NCBI GenBank assembly: GCA_023229525.1
Contig: JALNZC010000052.1
Location: forward strand, 1-25,697
DNA: 25,697 nt
Reading direction: 5' to 3'
Source of the DNA: Bacteroidales bacterium
GTDB taxonomy: Bacteria; Bacteroidota; Bacteroidia; Bacteroidales; FEN-979
The position numbers and the translations under genes are program-made. A model generated the notes under the pieces. That model worked only from the letters and a program-made list of their open reading frames with translations, had not been told where the DNA came from and ran no database searches. This document shows positions 1 through 7,856 of the stretch, in pieces (position 1 is the stretch's first letter; each line of letters begins with the position of its first letter).

Positions 1-2369
1 TCTTTAACCACCTTTTCTGAAATGACGATAGCATCTTCAAAGTTGTACCCTTTCCAGGGCATGAATGCGACCATCAAATTCCGGCCCAACGCCAGAGATC
101 CCTCTTTGGTGGCATAACCCTCGCAACGGACTTGTCCCTGCGTAACTTTATCTCCTTTTCTTACAATAGGGCGAAGGTTAACACAGGTATTTTGATTTGT
201 ACGGGAAAATTTAGTCAGGAGATATCGTTTCGTATCGTCTTCAAAACTGACTAACCGGTCTTTATCGTCGCGATCATACCGGATTATGATCTCATTGGCA
301 TCCACATATTCAACGACACCATTACCTTCGGCATTGATCAGGACGCGGGAGTCACGGGCAACCATATCTTCGATACCTGTACCCACCAGGGCAACTTCCG
401 GATTCAGGAGAGGAACTGCCTGTCGCATCATGTTCGATCCCATGAGTGCCCGGTTTGCGTCGTCGTGTTCAAGAAATGGGATCAAAGAAGCAGCAATCGA
501 TGCAATCTGGTTTGGAGCAATGTCAATGAGGTCAACCTTGGTTTTGTCGATAATAGGATAATCGGCAAGATATCGCACTTTAACTTTATCTTCCAGGAAC
601 CCTCCTTTGAGATCCATAGGGGTCGTTGCCTGGGCGATGATCTTATGCTCCTCTTCTTCAGCCGTCAGGTAGGTCGGTTGGTCTTCAAGATTAACCAAAC
701 CATTAATAACCTTGTGATAGGGTGTTTCGATGAAACCGAGTTTATCGATTTTAGCATAAACACAAAGTGAAGATATAAGGCCGATATTGGGGCCTTCAGG
801 TGTTTCGATGGTACAAAGACGGCCATAGTGTGTATAGTGGACATCACGGACTTCAAAACCGGCACGTTCACGTGAAAGACCGCCAGGTCCGAGTGCGGAA
901 ATCCTGCGCTTGTGTGTCAATTCCGAAAGTGGGTTGGTCTGGTCCATGAATTGCGATAACTGATTGGTCCCGAAAAAGGTATTGATCACCGAGGACAAAG
1001 TCTTGGCGTTGATCAGGTCCATGGGAGTAAAGACCTCATTATCCCTTACATTCATTCGTTCGCGGATGGTCCGTGCCATTCTTGAAAGTCCGACCCCGAA
1101 TTGGTTGTAAAGTTGTTCTCCCACGGTACGTACACGCCGGTTGCTCAAGTGGTCGATATCGTCGACTTCGGCTTTCGCATTAACCAGCTCGATCAGATAT
1201 TTGATAATGGAGATAATATCTTCCCGGGTCAGAACCTTGGTTTCCATTGGGGTTGTCAGGTTCAGCTTGCGGTTGATCCGATAACGTCCAACATCTCCAA
1301 GATCATAGCGTTTATCAGAGAAAAATAGCTTTTCAATGATTCCTCTTGCAGTCTCTTCATCGGGAGGTTCAGCATTGCGAAGCTGGCGGTAAATAAATTC
1401 TACGGCTTCCTTTTCCGAATTCGCCGGATCTTTCTGTAAGGTATTAAAAATGATCGAATAATCGGTTGTCAGCGCCTCTTCCCGGTGAATCAGAATAGCT
1501 TTGATTCCGGCATCAAGGATCTGGTCGATGTGATCATTTTCGAGGATCGTTTCCCTCTCAATTATTACTTCTGTCCGTTCAATGGATACAACTTCTCCTG
1601 TATCTTCATCCACAAAGTCTTCGATCCAGGCTCGTACAACGCGGGCAGCAAGTTTCGAACCAACAACCCGTTTCAGGGCTGCCTTGCTAACTTTGATTTC
1701 CTGAGCAAGACCAAAAATCTCGAGAATGTCTTTGTCTGTTTCATATCCGATAGCCCTTAGTAATGTAGTTACCGGTAATTTCTTTTTCCGGTCGATATAG
1801 GCATACATTACATTGTTTATATCGGTAGTAAATTCAATCCATGATCCCTTGAAAGGAATAATTCTGGCTGAATATAGCTGGGCGCCATTAGCATGGAAAC
1901 TGGTGCTGAAGAACACTCCTGGGGAACGGTGAAGCTGTGAAACGACTACCCGTTCAGCGCCATTAATGACAAAAGTGCCACGTGGAGTCATATAAGGGAT
2001 CATTCCCAGATAGACATCCTGGATAATGGTTTCGAAATCTTCGTGTTCCGGATCAGTGCAATAGAGCTTCAGCTTGGCTTTTAACGGGACGCTATACGTC
2101 AATCCACGTTCTATGCATTCCTCAATGGAGTACCGGGGAGGATCGATGAAATAATCCAGAAACTCGAGCACAAAATTATTCCGTGCGTCGGATATTGGAA
2201 AATTTTCAGAAAAAACTTTATATAAGCCTTCATTGACCCTGTTTTCCGGATTTGTCTCCAACTGAAAAAAATCCTGGAATGATTTTACTTGTATATCAAG
2301 AAAATCGGGATAATCAGCTTTTATCTTTGTAGATCCAAAGCGAATTCGTTCGGTTTTTTTTGAAGCCAA
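1..2369 (-). CDS. rpoB: RNA polymerase beta subunit, 3' part missing
   Basis: This gene encodes the beta subunit of RNA polymerase, which forms part of the catalytic centre and the rifampicin pocket. The minus-strand frame is open from about 2369 to the window edge. It reads the typical N-terminus (ERIRFGS, then YPDFLDIQ) and later the rifampicin-region stretches FFGTNQLSQFMDQTNPLSEL, THKRRISALGPGGL and IETPEGPNIGLIS. The codons upstream of ASKKTERIR run into a TAA, and the only sensible initiator is TTG at 2369, giving MASKKTERIR, as is usual for Bacteroidota RpoB. There is no in-frame ATG until far inside the conserved region. It is the last gene visible in the tuf-secE-nusG-rplKAJL-rpoB cluster. 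The C-terminal third lies outside the window. Identity is certain; the TTG start is very likely. Confidence 0.97.
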   Translation of the reverse strand, partial: MASKKTERIRFGSTKIKADYPDFLDIQVKSFQDFFQLETNPENRVNEGLYKVFSENFPISDARNNFVLEFLDYFIDPPRYSIEECIERGLTYSVPLKAKLKLYCTDPEHEDFETIIQDVYLGMIPYMTPRGTFVINGAERVVVSQLHRSPGVFFSTSFHANGAQLYSARIIPFKGSWIEFTTDINNVMYAYIDRKKKLPVTTLLRAIGYETDKDILEIFGLAQEIKVSKAALKRVVGSKLAARVVRAWIEDFVDEDTGEVVSIERTEVIIERETILENDHIDQILDAGIKAILIHREEALTTDYSIIFNTLQKDPANSEKEAVEFIYRQLRNAEPPDEETARGIIEKLFFSDKRYDLGDVGRYRINRKLNLTTPMETKVLTREDIISIIKYLIELVNAKAEVDDIDHLSNRRVRTVGEQLYNQFGVGLSRMARTIRERMNVRDNEVFTPMDLINAKTLSSVINTFFGTNQLSQFMDQTNPLSELTHKRRISALGPGGLSRERAGFEVRDVHYTHYGRLCTIETPEGPNIGLISSLCVYAKIDKLGFIETPYHKVINGLVNLEDQPTYLTAEEEEHKIIAQATTPMDLKGGFLEDKVKVRYLADYPIIDKTKVDLIDIAPNQIASIAASLIPFLEHDDANRALMGSNMMRQAVPLLNPEVALVGTGIEDMVARDSRVLINAEGNGVVEYVDANEIIIRYDRDDKDRLVSFEDDTKRYLLTKFSRTNQNTCVNLRPIVRKGDKVTQGQVRCEGYATKEGSLALGRNLMVAFMPWKGYNFEDAIVISEKVVK

Positions 2370-2427
2370 GGTCGATGTTTTTTAATCCCGTATTGCCGGG
2401 AAAGTTTGAAATTAATTTTAATAAATA

Positions 2428-2465
2428 ATTCATAGACCTCTTCAAAATGGAAGAGATCTATGAAT
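2428..2465 (-). promoter_or_regulatory. Hairpin in the rplL-rpoB spacer
   Basis: Two 16-nt arms at 2428-2443 and 2450-2465 pair across a 6-nt loop. The one position that does not match on the plus strand becomes a G-U pair in the minus-strand transcript, which supports a real RNA structure. There is no long T tract after it, so it need not be a full terminator. In E. coli the equivalent spacer carries an RNase III processing site that adjusts the ratio of L7/L12 to beta subunit; an analogous role here is inference. Confidence 0.6.
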
Positions 2466-2491
2466 TTATTCAGATATAAGATACGTTCGTC

Positions 2492-2866
2492 TTACTTAAT
2501 TTCAACCTCTGCACCTGCCTCCTTTAATTGTGCGAATAAAGCATTGGCCTCGTCTTTCGAAACGCCTTCTTTAATAGCTTTGGGAGCAGCATCTACTAAT
2601 TCCTTTGCTTCTTTTAAGCCAAGGCTAGTCAGTTCCTTTACTAATTTAACAACGGCTAACTTGGCCTGGCCTGCTGATTTCAGGATCACATCGAAAGTGG
2701 TCTTTTCTTCAACTACAGGAGCGGCGGCAGCGGGGCCTGCTGCTACTGCGACTGCTGCGGCAGCGGGTTCAATACCATATTCATCCTTCAGAATCTTTGC
2801 TAATTCGTTAACCTCTTTAACTGTCAAATTAACTAACTGTTCTGCATAAGCTTTTAAATCTGCCAT
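2492..2866 (-). CDS. rplL: 50S ribosomal protein bL12 (L7/L12)
   Basis: This 124-residue protein is the multicopy ribosomal stalk protein that recruits translation factors. The N-terminal dimerisation domain (about residues 1-35, MADLKAYAEQLVNLTVKEVN) is followed by an Ala/Pro/Gly-rich hinge (about 36-52). The conserved factor-binding C-terminal domain follows, with FDVILKSAGQAKLAVVKLVK and the GLKEAKELVDAAPKAIKEGV helix region. Length and layout are normal. It follows rplJ in the usual L10-L12 order, so the two are probably co-transcribed and controlled together. The ATG start matches the family N-terminus. Confidence 0.98.
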   Translation of the reverse strand: MADLKAYAEQLVNLTVKEVNELAKILKDEYGIEPAAAAVAVAAGPAAAAPVVEEKTTFDVILKSAGQAKLAVVKLVKELTSLGLKEAKELVDAAPKAIKEGVSKDEANALFAQLKEAGAEVEIK

Positions 2867-2988
2867 CTTTGTTACTTTTTATGATTATTAATAATTATTT
2901 TTACTTTTTTTGATCCGATTTGATTGTGTTTTCTATTGGGATAAACGTTGCTGATCTGTTGATTAGTCCAGCATTATTTCCTTTTTGC

Positions 2989-3510
2989 TTATTCTGGCTT
3001 TTCGGATAAAGTTTTTACAATTCCCGAAAGATTTCTACTACCTGACTGTAAAGCTGAAATGACATTCTTTGCAGGAGATTGTAAAAGTCCGATCAGATCG
3101 CCAATCAATTCGAGTCTGGATTTAACATTTACCAAGGCATCCAGTTGATCATCGCCGAGATAGATAGATTCCTCTATAAAGGCGCCTTTCAGAATAGGTT
3201 TGGGGGAAGTTCTGCGGAATTCTTTGATGAGTTTCGCCGGGTCGTTGGCAATTTCTGCAAACATAATGGAAGTATCCCCTTTAAGGATTGGAAAGAATTC
3301 GTCAAATGACTTCCCACTCTTTTCAAGGGCTTTTTTCAACAAAGTATTCTTAACTACCTTCAATTGAACATTCCTTTTGAAGCAGGTCCTTCTAAGCCTG
3401 CTGGTTGCCTCTGCATTAAGTGCCGAAGTATCAGTCAGGTAAAAGGAACCGGCTTCTTTCAACTGTTCAGCCAGGTCATCAATGAATTGATTTTTTTCAG
3501 ATTTTTTCAT
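2989..3510 (-). CDS. rplJ: 50S ribosomal protein uL10
   Basis: This 173-residue protein is the stalk base that anchors L12 dimers to 23S rRNA. The N-terminal rRNA-binding domain shows the motifs FYLTDTSALNAEATSRLRR and VVKNTLLKKALEKSG. The C-terminal helix that carries the L12 dimers is present (residues about 135-170). It lies between rplA and rplL with a 26-nt gap from rplA, consistent with one transcript. L10 is known in other bacteria to repress its own operon by binding the leader mRNA; no such leader could be recognised by eye here. Confidence 0.97.
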   Translation of the reverse strand: MKKSEKNQFIDDLAEQLKEAGSFYLTDTSALNAEATSRLRRTCFKRNVQLKVVKNTLLKKALEKSGKSFDEFFPILKGDTSIMFAEIANDPAKLIKEFRRTSPKPILKGAFIEESIYLGDDQLDALVNVKSRLELIGDLIGLLQSPAKNVISALQSGSRNLSGIVKTLSEKPE

Positions 3511-3536
3511 GATACTTTTCTATCAGATTTTTGTAA

Positions 3537-4232
3537 TTAGACCGTAACCGATTTTGGATCCACCTGAATGCTCGGGCTCATGGTACTTGACATATAAATG
3601 CTTTTCATATAGGTACCTTTTGCTGAAGCAGGTTTCAGCTTCACGATGGTGTTGATGAGTTCTCTGGCATTTTCCACAATTTTCACGGGATCAAAAGAAA
3701 CTTTTGCAACCGATGCATGAATGATCCCGAACTTATCAACCTTAAAATCGATCTTCCCGGCTTTTACTTCTTTGACGGCCTTTCCAACTTCCATGGTAAC
3801 AGTCCCAGTCTTGGGGTTGGGCATCAATCCACGGGGTCCGAGAATTTTTCCGAGAGCACCAACCTTGGCCATGACACTGGGCATGGTAATAATGACATCG
3901 ACATCCGTCCAGCCACCTTTGATTTTTTCAACATATTCATCCAACCCCACATAATCAGCGCCGGCTTGTTTTGCTTCTTCCTCCTTGTCGGGAGAACAGA
4001 GCACAAGAACACGAACGGTTTTTCCGGTACCGTGCGGAAGCGTCACAATACCCCTGACCATTTGGTTGGCTTTACGGGGATCGACCCCAAGGCGAACATC
4101 AATGTCAACGGATGAATCAAACTTGGTATTGGAAATTTGTTTTACAATACCTGCAGCATCCGCCAATGCATAAACGGCATTCTTATCAAATTTCGATAAG
4201 GCAACCTTCCTCTTTTTTGTCAGCTTAGTCAT
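3537..4232 (-). CDS. rplA: 50S ribosomal protein uL1
   Basis: This protein binds 23S rRNA at the L1 stalk and helps release tRNA from the E site. The 231-residue reading starting MTKLTKKRK is preferred over an ATG nine codons upstream (4259), because it matches the usual Bacteroidota N-terminus. Conserved segments include VDIDVRLGVDPRKANQMVRG, LPHGTGKTVRVLV and LGPRGLMPNPKTGTV, the last being the L1 signature. It follows rplK after about 85 nt. L1 commonly represses the rplKA messenger; no mimic site was identified here. Confidence 0.97.
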   Translation of the reverse strand: MTKLTKKRKVALSKFDKNAVYALADAAGIVKQISNTKFDSSVDIDVRLGVDPRKANQMVRGIVTLPHGTGKTVRVLVLCSPDKEEEAKQAGADYVGLDEYVEKIKGGWTDVDVIITMPSVMAKVGALGKILGPRGLMPNPKTGTVTMEVGKAVKEVKAGKIDFKVDKFGIIHASVAKVSFDPVKIVENARELINTIVKLKPASAKGTYMKSIYMSSTMSPSIQVDPKSVTV

Positions 4233-4317
4233 TTTTCTTTTTTTTTCGTTAAGACCCACGAACGTGTGTCTGTATTTATGTAACTATGAGGTAAATAGTT
4301 TACTTAAAGCTGCTTGA

Positions 4318-4761
4318 TTACCGTTTAAATGGGGTCTCACCGGTTACCGTAATACCCATACTGCGTGCAGTACCTGCTACCATTTTGACCGCCGATTCCA
4401 GCGTAAATGCATTCAGGTCGGGCATTTTATCCTCTGCAATTTTCTGAACCTGGTCCCAGGTAACAGAAGCAATTTTATTACGGTTTGGTTCCGGGGAACC
4501 TTTCTGGAGTTTTGAAATTTCCAGTAATTGTACAGCAACCGGTGGGGTTTTAACGATAAAGTCAAACGATTTATCCCTGTATACTGTGATAATAACAGGG
4601 ATCAGTTTTCCGGCCTTGTCCTGTGTCCGGGCGTTAAATTGCTTACAAAACTCCATGATATTCACACCTTTAGCCCCCAATGCAGGGCCCACCGGGGGTG
4701 ACGGATTGGCTGCTCCTCCTTTAATCTGCAACTTGATAATCCCACTAACTTCTTTTGCCAT
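4318..4761 (-). CDS. rplK: 50S ribosomal protein uL11
   Basis: This 147-residue protein belongs to the GTPase-associated centre of the 50S subunit. The N-terminal domain shows IKLQIKGGAANPSPPVGPAL and GVNIMEFCKQFNARTQ. The rRNA-binding C-terminal domain ends in the L11 signature around VKMVAGTARSMGITV. Length is normal. It lies between nusG and rplA in the standard order. Confidence 0.98.
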   Translation of the reverse strand: MAKEVSGIIKLQIKGGAANPSPPVGPALGAKGVNIMEFCKQFNARTQDKAGKLIPVIITVYRDKSFDFIVKTPPVAVQLLEISKLQKGSPEPNRNKIASVTWDQVQKIAEDKMPDLNAFTLESAVKMVAGTARSMGITVTGETPFKR

Positions 4762-4835
4762 ATTGGTACTTCTTAAATGGTAACGCTTGATTATACGTGT
4801 GGAGTCATACTACCGTACGGCTCTTTGAATAAATA

Positions 4836-5378
4836 CTATTCCTTTTGAACTTGCATGAAACTCAATTCCAGTGGGGTCTTTCGTCCGAAAATTTTGACCA
4901 TTACCTTGAGTTTTTTCTTTTCCTCATTGATTTCTTCAATAACGCCGCTGAAACTGTTGAACGGTCCATCGATTACTGTTACTGTCTCGCCAATGATAAA
5001 GGGGATATTCACTTCTTCCCCTTGTTCAGACATCTCATCAAATTTTCCCAGGATCCTCTTTACTTCTGACGGACGCAGCGGATGCGCTTCTCCTTTGGCA
5101 CCCAGAAAACCTAAAACGCCCGGGATATTCCTTATAATATGGGGAACTTCACCTACCAATATTGCCTCAATCAAAACATAACCCGGAAAATAGTTACGTT
5201 CTTTGCTGACTTTCTTCCCGTTACGGATAAGGTATACTTTTTCGGTCGGAATAAGCACTTGTGATATGTACTCCTGAAGCTTAAGGTTAACAATTTCACT
5301 TTCGAGATATTGTTTCACCTTCTTCTCATTTCCAGAGATTGCCCTAACTACATACCATTTTTTGGATTCTTCACTCAT
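4836..5378 (-). CDS. nusG: Transcription termination/antitermination factor NusG
   Basis: NusG binds the RNA polymerase clamp and couples transcription to translation or to Rho. The reading from MSEESKKWYVVRAISG gives 180 residues and matches the family start; an ATG 16 codons upstream adds an unconserved leader. The NGN domain occupies about residues 1-115 (KWYVVRAISGNEKKVKQYLE, LIPTEKVYLIRNGKK, FPGYVLIE, IPGVLGFLG). The KOW domain is at about 125-180 (GETVTVIDGPFNSFSG). It sits between secE and rplK as in most bacteria. Confidence 0.97.
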   Translation of the reverse strand: MSEESKKWYVVRAISGNEKKVKQYLESEIVNLKLQEYISQVLIPTEKVYLIRNGKKVSKERNYFPGYVLIEAILVGEVPHIIRNIPGVLGFLGAKGEAHPLRPSEVKRILGKFDEMSEQGEEVNIPFIIGETVTVIDGPFNSFSGVIEEINEEKKKLKVMVKIFGRKTPLELSFMQVQKE

Positions 5379-5444
5379 GCTTATATGAGATTGATTCTTG
5401 ATAAGATCAGTTTTAACATACAACAATCAAAGCGCTATAATCGG

Positions 5445-5642
5445 TTAAAAAAGCTTATAAAATTGAAGCAGGACATTACGGAATACTTCATCCATTGCAA
5501 AAACGACAATAGCAATGATAAGCGATGCGATGGAAACTACTATCGCGCTGCCCTGTAATTCCGACCAGGTTGGCCAGGATACTTTGTGCATCAATTCATC
5601 ATAACTTTCCTTGATGTAGGTGACAACTTTGTTCTTTGCCAT
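5445..5642 (-). CDS. secE: Preprotein translocase subunit SecE
   Basis: This 65-residue protein is the small essential clamp subunit of the SecYEG channel. An amphipathic N-terminal helix is followed by the conserved ELMHKVSWPTWSEL cytoplasmic segment. One transmembrane helix follows (about residues 32-55, IVVSIASLIIAIVVFAMDEVF). The short single-span form is normal outside enterobacteria. It sits between tRNA-Trp and nusG, a widely conserved arrangement. Confidence 0.95.
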   Translation of the reverse strand: MAKNKVVTYIKESYDELMHKVSWPTWSELQGSAIVVSIASLIIAIVVFAMDEVFRNVLLQFYKLF

Positions 5643-5657
5643 TTAATTTCGGTTTTG

Positions 5658-5730
5658 CACGGGTGGTAGGAATCGAACCCACAGCCTACGGTTTTGGAGA
5701 CCGCCACTCTACCAGTTGAGCTACACCCGT
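5658..5730 (-). tRNA. trnW: tRNA-Trp (anticodon CCA)
   Basis: The minus strand folds as a full cloverleaf. The 7-bp acceptor stem has arms at 5724-5730 and 5659-5665, with discriminator G at 5658. The D arm reads TAGCTC..GAGT, the anticodon loop CTCCAAA contains CCA, and the T arm contains GGTTCGATTCC. No CCA end is encoded. It lies between tuf and secE. Confidence 0.96.
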
Positions 5731-5785
5731 GTGTAATTAAACTTTATAATAAAATGAAATCGCGAATTCGCAATTTATTTTGTTG

Positions 5786-6973
5786 TTAGTCCAGAATTTC
5801 AGTTACCTGACCGGCCCCCACGGTACGGCCACCTTCGCGTATGGCAAAACGTAAACCTTTATTCATCGCGATTTCAGAAATCAGGTCAACCAGAATGGTG
5901 ATGTTATCACCCGGCATACACATTTCAATACCTTCAGGCAGGTGAATCTCACCGGTAACGTCTGTTGTACGGAAGTAGAACTGAGGACGGTACTTATTAT
6001 GGAACGGAGTGTGACGGCCGCCTTCCTGAGTTTTCAAAACATAGATTTCGGCTTTGAATTTCTTATGGGGTGTGATTGAACCCGGTTTTGCAACTACCAT
6101 TCCGCGACGGATTTCATCCTTGTCAATACCACGGAGCAACAGGCCGGCATTGTCACCAGCTTCTCCCCTGTCGAGGATTTTGCGGAACATTTCCACCCCG
6201 GTTACCACAGATTTCAATTTTTCTGCGCCCATACCGATGATGTCAACTGGATCGCCGGTATTGATCACACCGGTTTCAATTCTACCGGTAGCAACGGTAC
6301 CACGTCCGGTGATGGAAAATACATCTTCCACCGGCATGAGGAAAGGCTTATCAATGTCACGGACAGGTAATGGGATCCAGCTATCGACAGCGTCCATCAA
6401 TTCCATGATTTTATCAACCCATTTCGGTTCTTTGTTCAATCCACCTAAAGCAGATCCTTGAATAACCGGGGTGTTTACACCATCAAAACCATAGAAGGTC
6501 AACAGGTCACGGATTTCCATCTCTACGATTTCCAGTAGTTCCGGATCATCCACAGAATCACATTTATTCATGAAAACAACCAGCTTGGGAACGCCAACCT
6601 GACGTGCAAGCAGGATATGCTCACGGGTTTGAGGCATCGGTCCGTCGGTTGCAGCAACAACAATGATAGCGCCGTCCATCTGGGCAGCACCCGTTACCAT
6701 ATTCTTGATATAGTCGGCATGTCCCGGACAGTCAACGTGTGCATAATGACGTGCGACAGTTTGATACTCAATATGAGCGGTGTTGATCGTAATACCACGG
6801 GCTTTTTCTTCCGGTGCATTGTCGATCGAATCAAACGATCTGAACTCGGACAAACCTTTATCGGCCAATACCAATGTAATGGCAGCCGTTAATGTTGTTT
6901 TACCATGGTCAATATGGCCAATTGTACCAACATTGACATGTGGCTTTGTGCGTGAAAATTTTTCTTTTGCCAT
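5786..6973 (-). CDS. tuf: Elongation factor Tu
   Basis: EF-Tu is the GTPase that delivers aminoacyl-tRNA to the ribosome. The protein has 395 residues, the normal length. GTPase motifs are all present: P-loop GHIDHGKTT (about 18-26), switch I RGITINTAHIEY, DCPGHADY, and MNKCD with GSAL. Domains II and III follow, with the usual ending IREGGRTVGAGQVTEILD. The gene lies directly downstream of four tRNA genes on the same strand and upstream of tRNA-Trp and secE, as in the tufB cluster of proteobacteria. Confidence 0.99.
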   Translation of the reverse strand: MAKEKFSRTKPHVNVGTIGHIDHGKTTLTAAITLVLADKGLSEFRSFDSIDNAPEEKARGITINTAHIEYQTVARHYAHVDCPGHADYIKNMVTGAAQMDGAIIVVAATDGPMPQTREHILLARQVGVPKLVVFMNKCDSVDDPELLEIVEMEIRDLLTFYGFDGVNTPVIQGSALGGLNKEPKWVDKIMELMDAVDSWIPLPVRDIDKPFLMPVEDVFSITGRGTVATGRIETGVINTGDPVDIIGMGAEKLKSVVTGVEMFRKILDRGEAGDNAGLLLRGIDKDEIRRGMVVAKPGSITPHKKFKAEIYVLKTQEGGRHTPFHNKYRPQFYFRTTDVTGEIHLPEGIEMCMPGDNITILVDLISEIAMNKGLRFAIREGGRTVGAGQVTEILD

Positions 6974-7069
6974 TTTATTAAAGTTTAATTACAAAGTTTA
7001 ATTACAGTTTTGTTGTCATTGTTTACTCTTGTGAATAAAAGTCGTTTTACCATCCGATTATTCAACCTG

Positions 7070-7141
7070 AGCCTTTGATCAGAATTGAACTGATGACCCC
7101 TTCCTTACCAAGGAAGTGCTCTACCCCTGAGCTACAAAGGC
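7070..7141 (-). tRNA. trnT: tRNA-Thr (anticodon GGT)
   Basis: The minus strand forms a cloverleaf. Acceptor arms are GCCTTTG (7135-7141) and CAAAGGC (7071-7077). The anticodon stem is CTTCC/GGAAG around loop TTGGTAA, giving GGT. The T loop is TTCAATT. The discriminator reads U at 7070, as in the second Thr tRNA of this cluster. It is the last tRNA before tuf. Confidence 0.95.
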
Positions 7142-7174
7142 GGAAATCATTTATCCACCCGGAGGTTTATTCAG

Positions 7175-7247
7175 AGCGGAAGACGGGTCTCGAACCCGCC
7201 ACCTGAAGCTTGGAAGGCTTCCGCTCTACCAAATGAGCTACTTCCGC
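7175..7247 (-). tRNA. trnG: tRNA-Gly (anticodon TCC)
   Basis: The minus strand forms a cloverleaf. Acceptor arms are GCGGAAG (7241-7247) and CTTCCGC (7176-7182), with discriminator U. The anticodon loop CTTCCAA gives TCC, and the T arm reads GCGGGTTCGAGACCCGT. It is third in the four-tRNA cluster before tuf. Confidence 0.96.
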
Positions 7248-7256
7248 AAGTAAGCT

Positions 7257-7333
7257 GGTGAGATGGTGAGATGGTGAGTTGGCGAGTAATATTCAATGCA
7301 TGACTCACCATCTCACCATCTCACCATCTCACT
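7257..7333. repeat. Octamer tandem repeat forming a perfect 23-bp inverted repeat
   Basis: Units of GGTGAGAT run in tandem at 7257-7288 (two exact, then GGTGAGTT and GGCGAGTA). The reverse-complement units ATCTCACC run at about 7303-7333. Positions 7257-7279 and 7303-7325 are perfect reverse complements, so the spacer between tRNA-Gly and tRNA-Tyr can form a 23-bp hairpin with a 23-nt loop in the RNA. It may act in tRNA precursor processing or be a spreading repeat; neither is shown by the sequence. Confidence 0.85.
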
Positions 7334-7343
7334 ACCTGTTTTG

Positions 7344-7425
7344 TGGGGAGAGAAGGATTCGAACCTCCGAAGGCTGCGCCAACAGATTTACAGTCTGCCC
7401 CATTTGACCGCTCTGGTATCTCCCC
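7344..7425 (-). tRNA. trnY: tRNA-Tyr (anticodon GTA)
   Basis: The minus strand folds as a class II tRNA of 82 nt with a long variable arm. Acceptor arms are GGGGAGA (7419-7425) and TCTCCCC (7345-7351), with discriminator A. The anticodon loop CTGTAAA gives GTA, and the T arm contains GGTTCGAATCC. It is the second tRNA of the cluster. Confidence 0.96.
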
Positions 7426-7434
7426 AAGATAGCT

Positions 7435-7496
7435 GGTGAGTTGGTGAGATGGTGAAGTGGTGAGGTAATTTATCATTACTTTCACCACCTTAACTG
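7435..7496. repeat. Second octamer repeat between tRNA genes
   Basis: Four octamers (GGTGAGTT, GGTGAGAT, GGTGAAGT, GGTGAGGT) run at 7435-7466. An imperfect complementary stretch TTTCACCACCTTAACTGG follows at about 7479-7496, giving a weaker hairpin than the copy at 7257. Both copies begin with AGCTGGTGAG a few bases from the adjoining tRNA gene. Confidence 0.75.
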
Positions 7497-7576
7497 GTCA
7501 ACCCGTCAGCTGTGTCCAAACATTCAAAGAACCTGTACTTGTTCATTTTGTTTCCGGCTGAACAGCCGGGGTTTTG

Positions 7577-7649
7577 AGCCGATGGACGGGATCGAACCGC
7601 CGACCAGCTGATTACAAATCAGCTGCTCTACCAGCTGAGCTACATCGGC
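7577..7649 (-). tRNA. trnT: tRNA-Thr (anticodon TGT)
   Basis: The minus strand forms a cloverleaf. Acceptor arms are GCCGATG (7643-7649) and CATCGGC (7578-7584), with discriminator U. The anticodon stem is GCTGA/TCAGC around loop TTTGTAA, giving TGT. The T arm contains GGTTCGATCC. It is the first gene of the tRNA-tuf cluster and lies about 22 nt after the predicted transcription start. Confidence 0.96.
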
Positions 7650-7678
7650 GATCGATTTCCCTTTTTTGAAAAGGACTG

Positions 7679-7709
7679 CAAAATTATAAACAATTTGGAT
7701 ATGAAACAA
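7679..7709 (-). promoter_or_regulatory. Bacteroidota-type promoter of the tRNA-tuf cluster
   Basis: On the minus strand a TTG (7707-7709) is followed after exactly 20 nt by TAATTTTG (7679-7686). This fits the Bacteroidota -33 TTTG and -7 TAnnTTTG consensus with the preferred spacing. The inferred start near 7672 lies just upstream of tRNA-Thr(TGT), so this is probably the main promoter for the tRNA genes and tuf. Confidence 0.75.
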
Positions 7710-7804
7710 GGATTTTTTTAAATTAAGGCACTTGAAAGTGAATTTTTTTTCACAAACTCTGTACCGAACTCCGAAACAGTTATCAATTCAAGGGTTTAGA
7801 AAAT

Positions 7805-7841
7805 AGAAAGGCAACCCTATCGGAGTTGCCTTTCTCGATTT
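7805..7841. terminator. Terminator hairpin downstream of hpf
   Basis: Perfect 11-bp arms at 7805-7815 (AGAAAGGCAAC) and 7825-7835 are separated by a 9-nt loop. On the minus strand, the direction of hpf, the stem is preceded by an A tract and followed by ATTTTCT. On the plus strand it is followed by a run of seven T. The hpf stop is about 20 nt away. It is probably a bidirectional terminator separating hpf from the tRNA cluster. Confidence 0.8.
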
Positions 7842-7856
7842 TTTTATATGGGGGAA

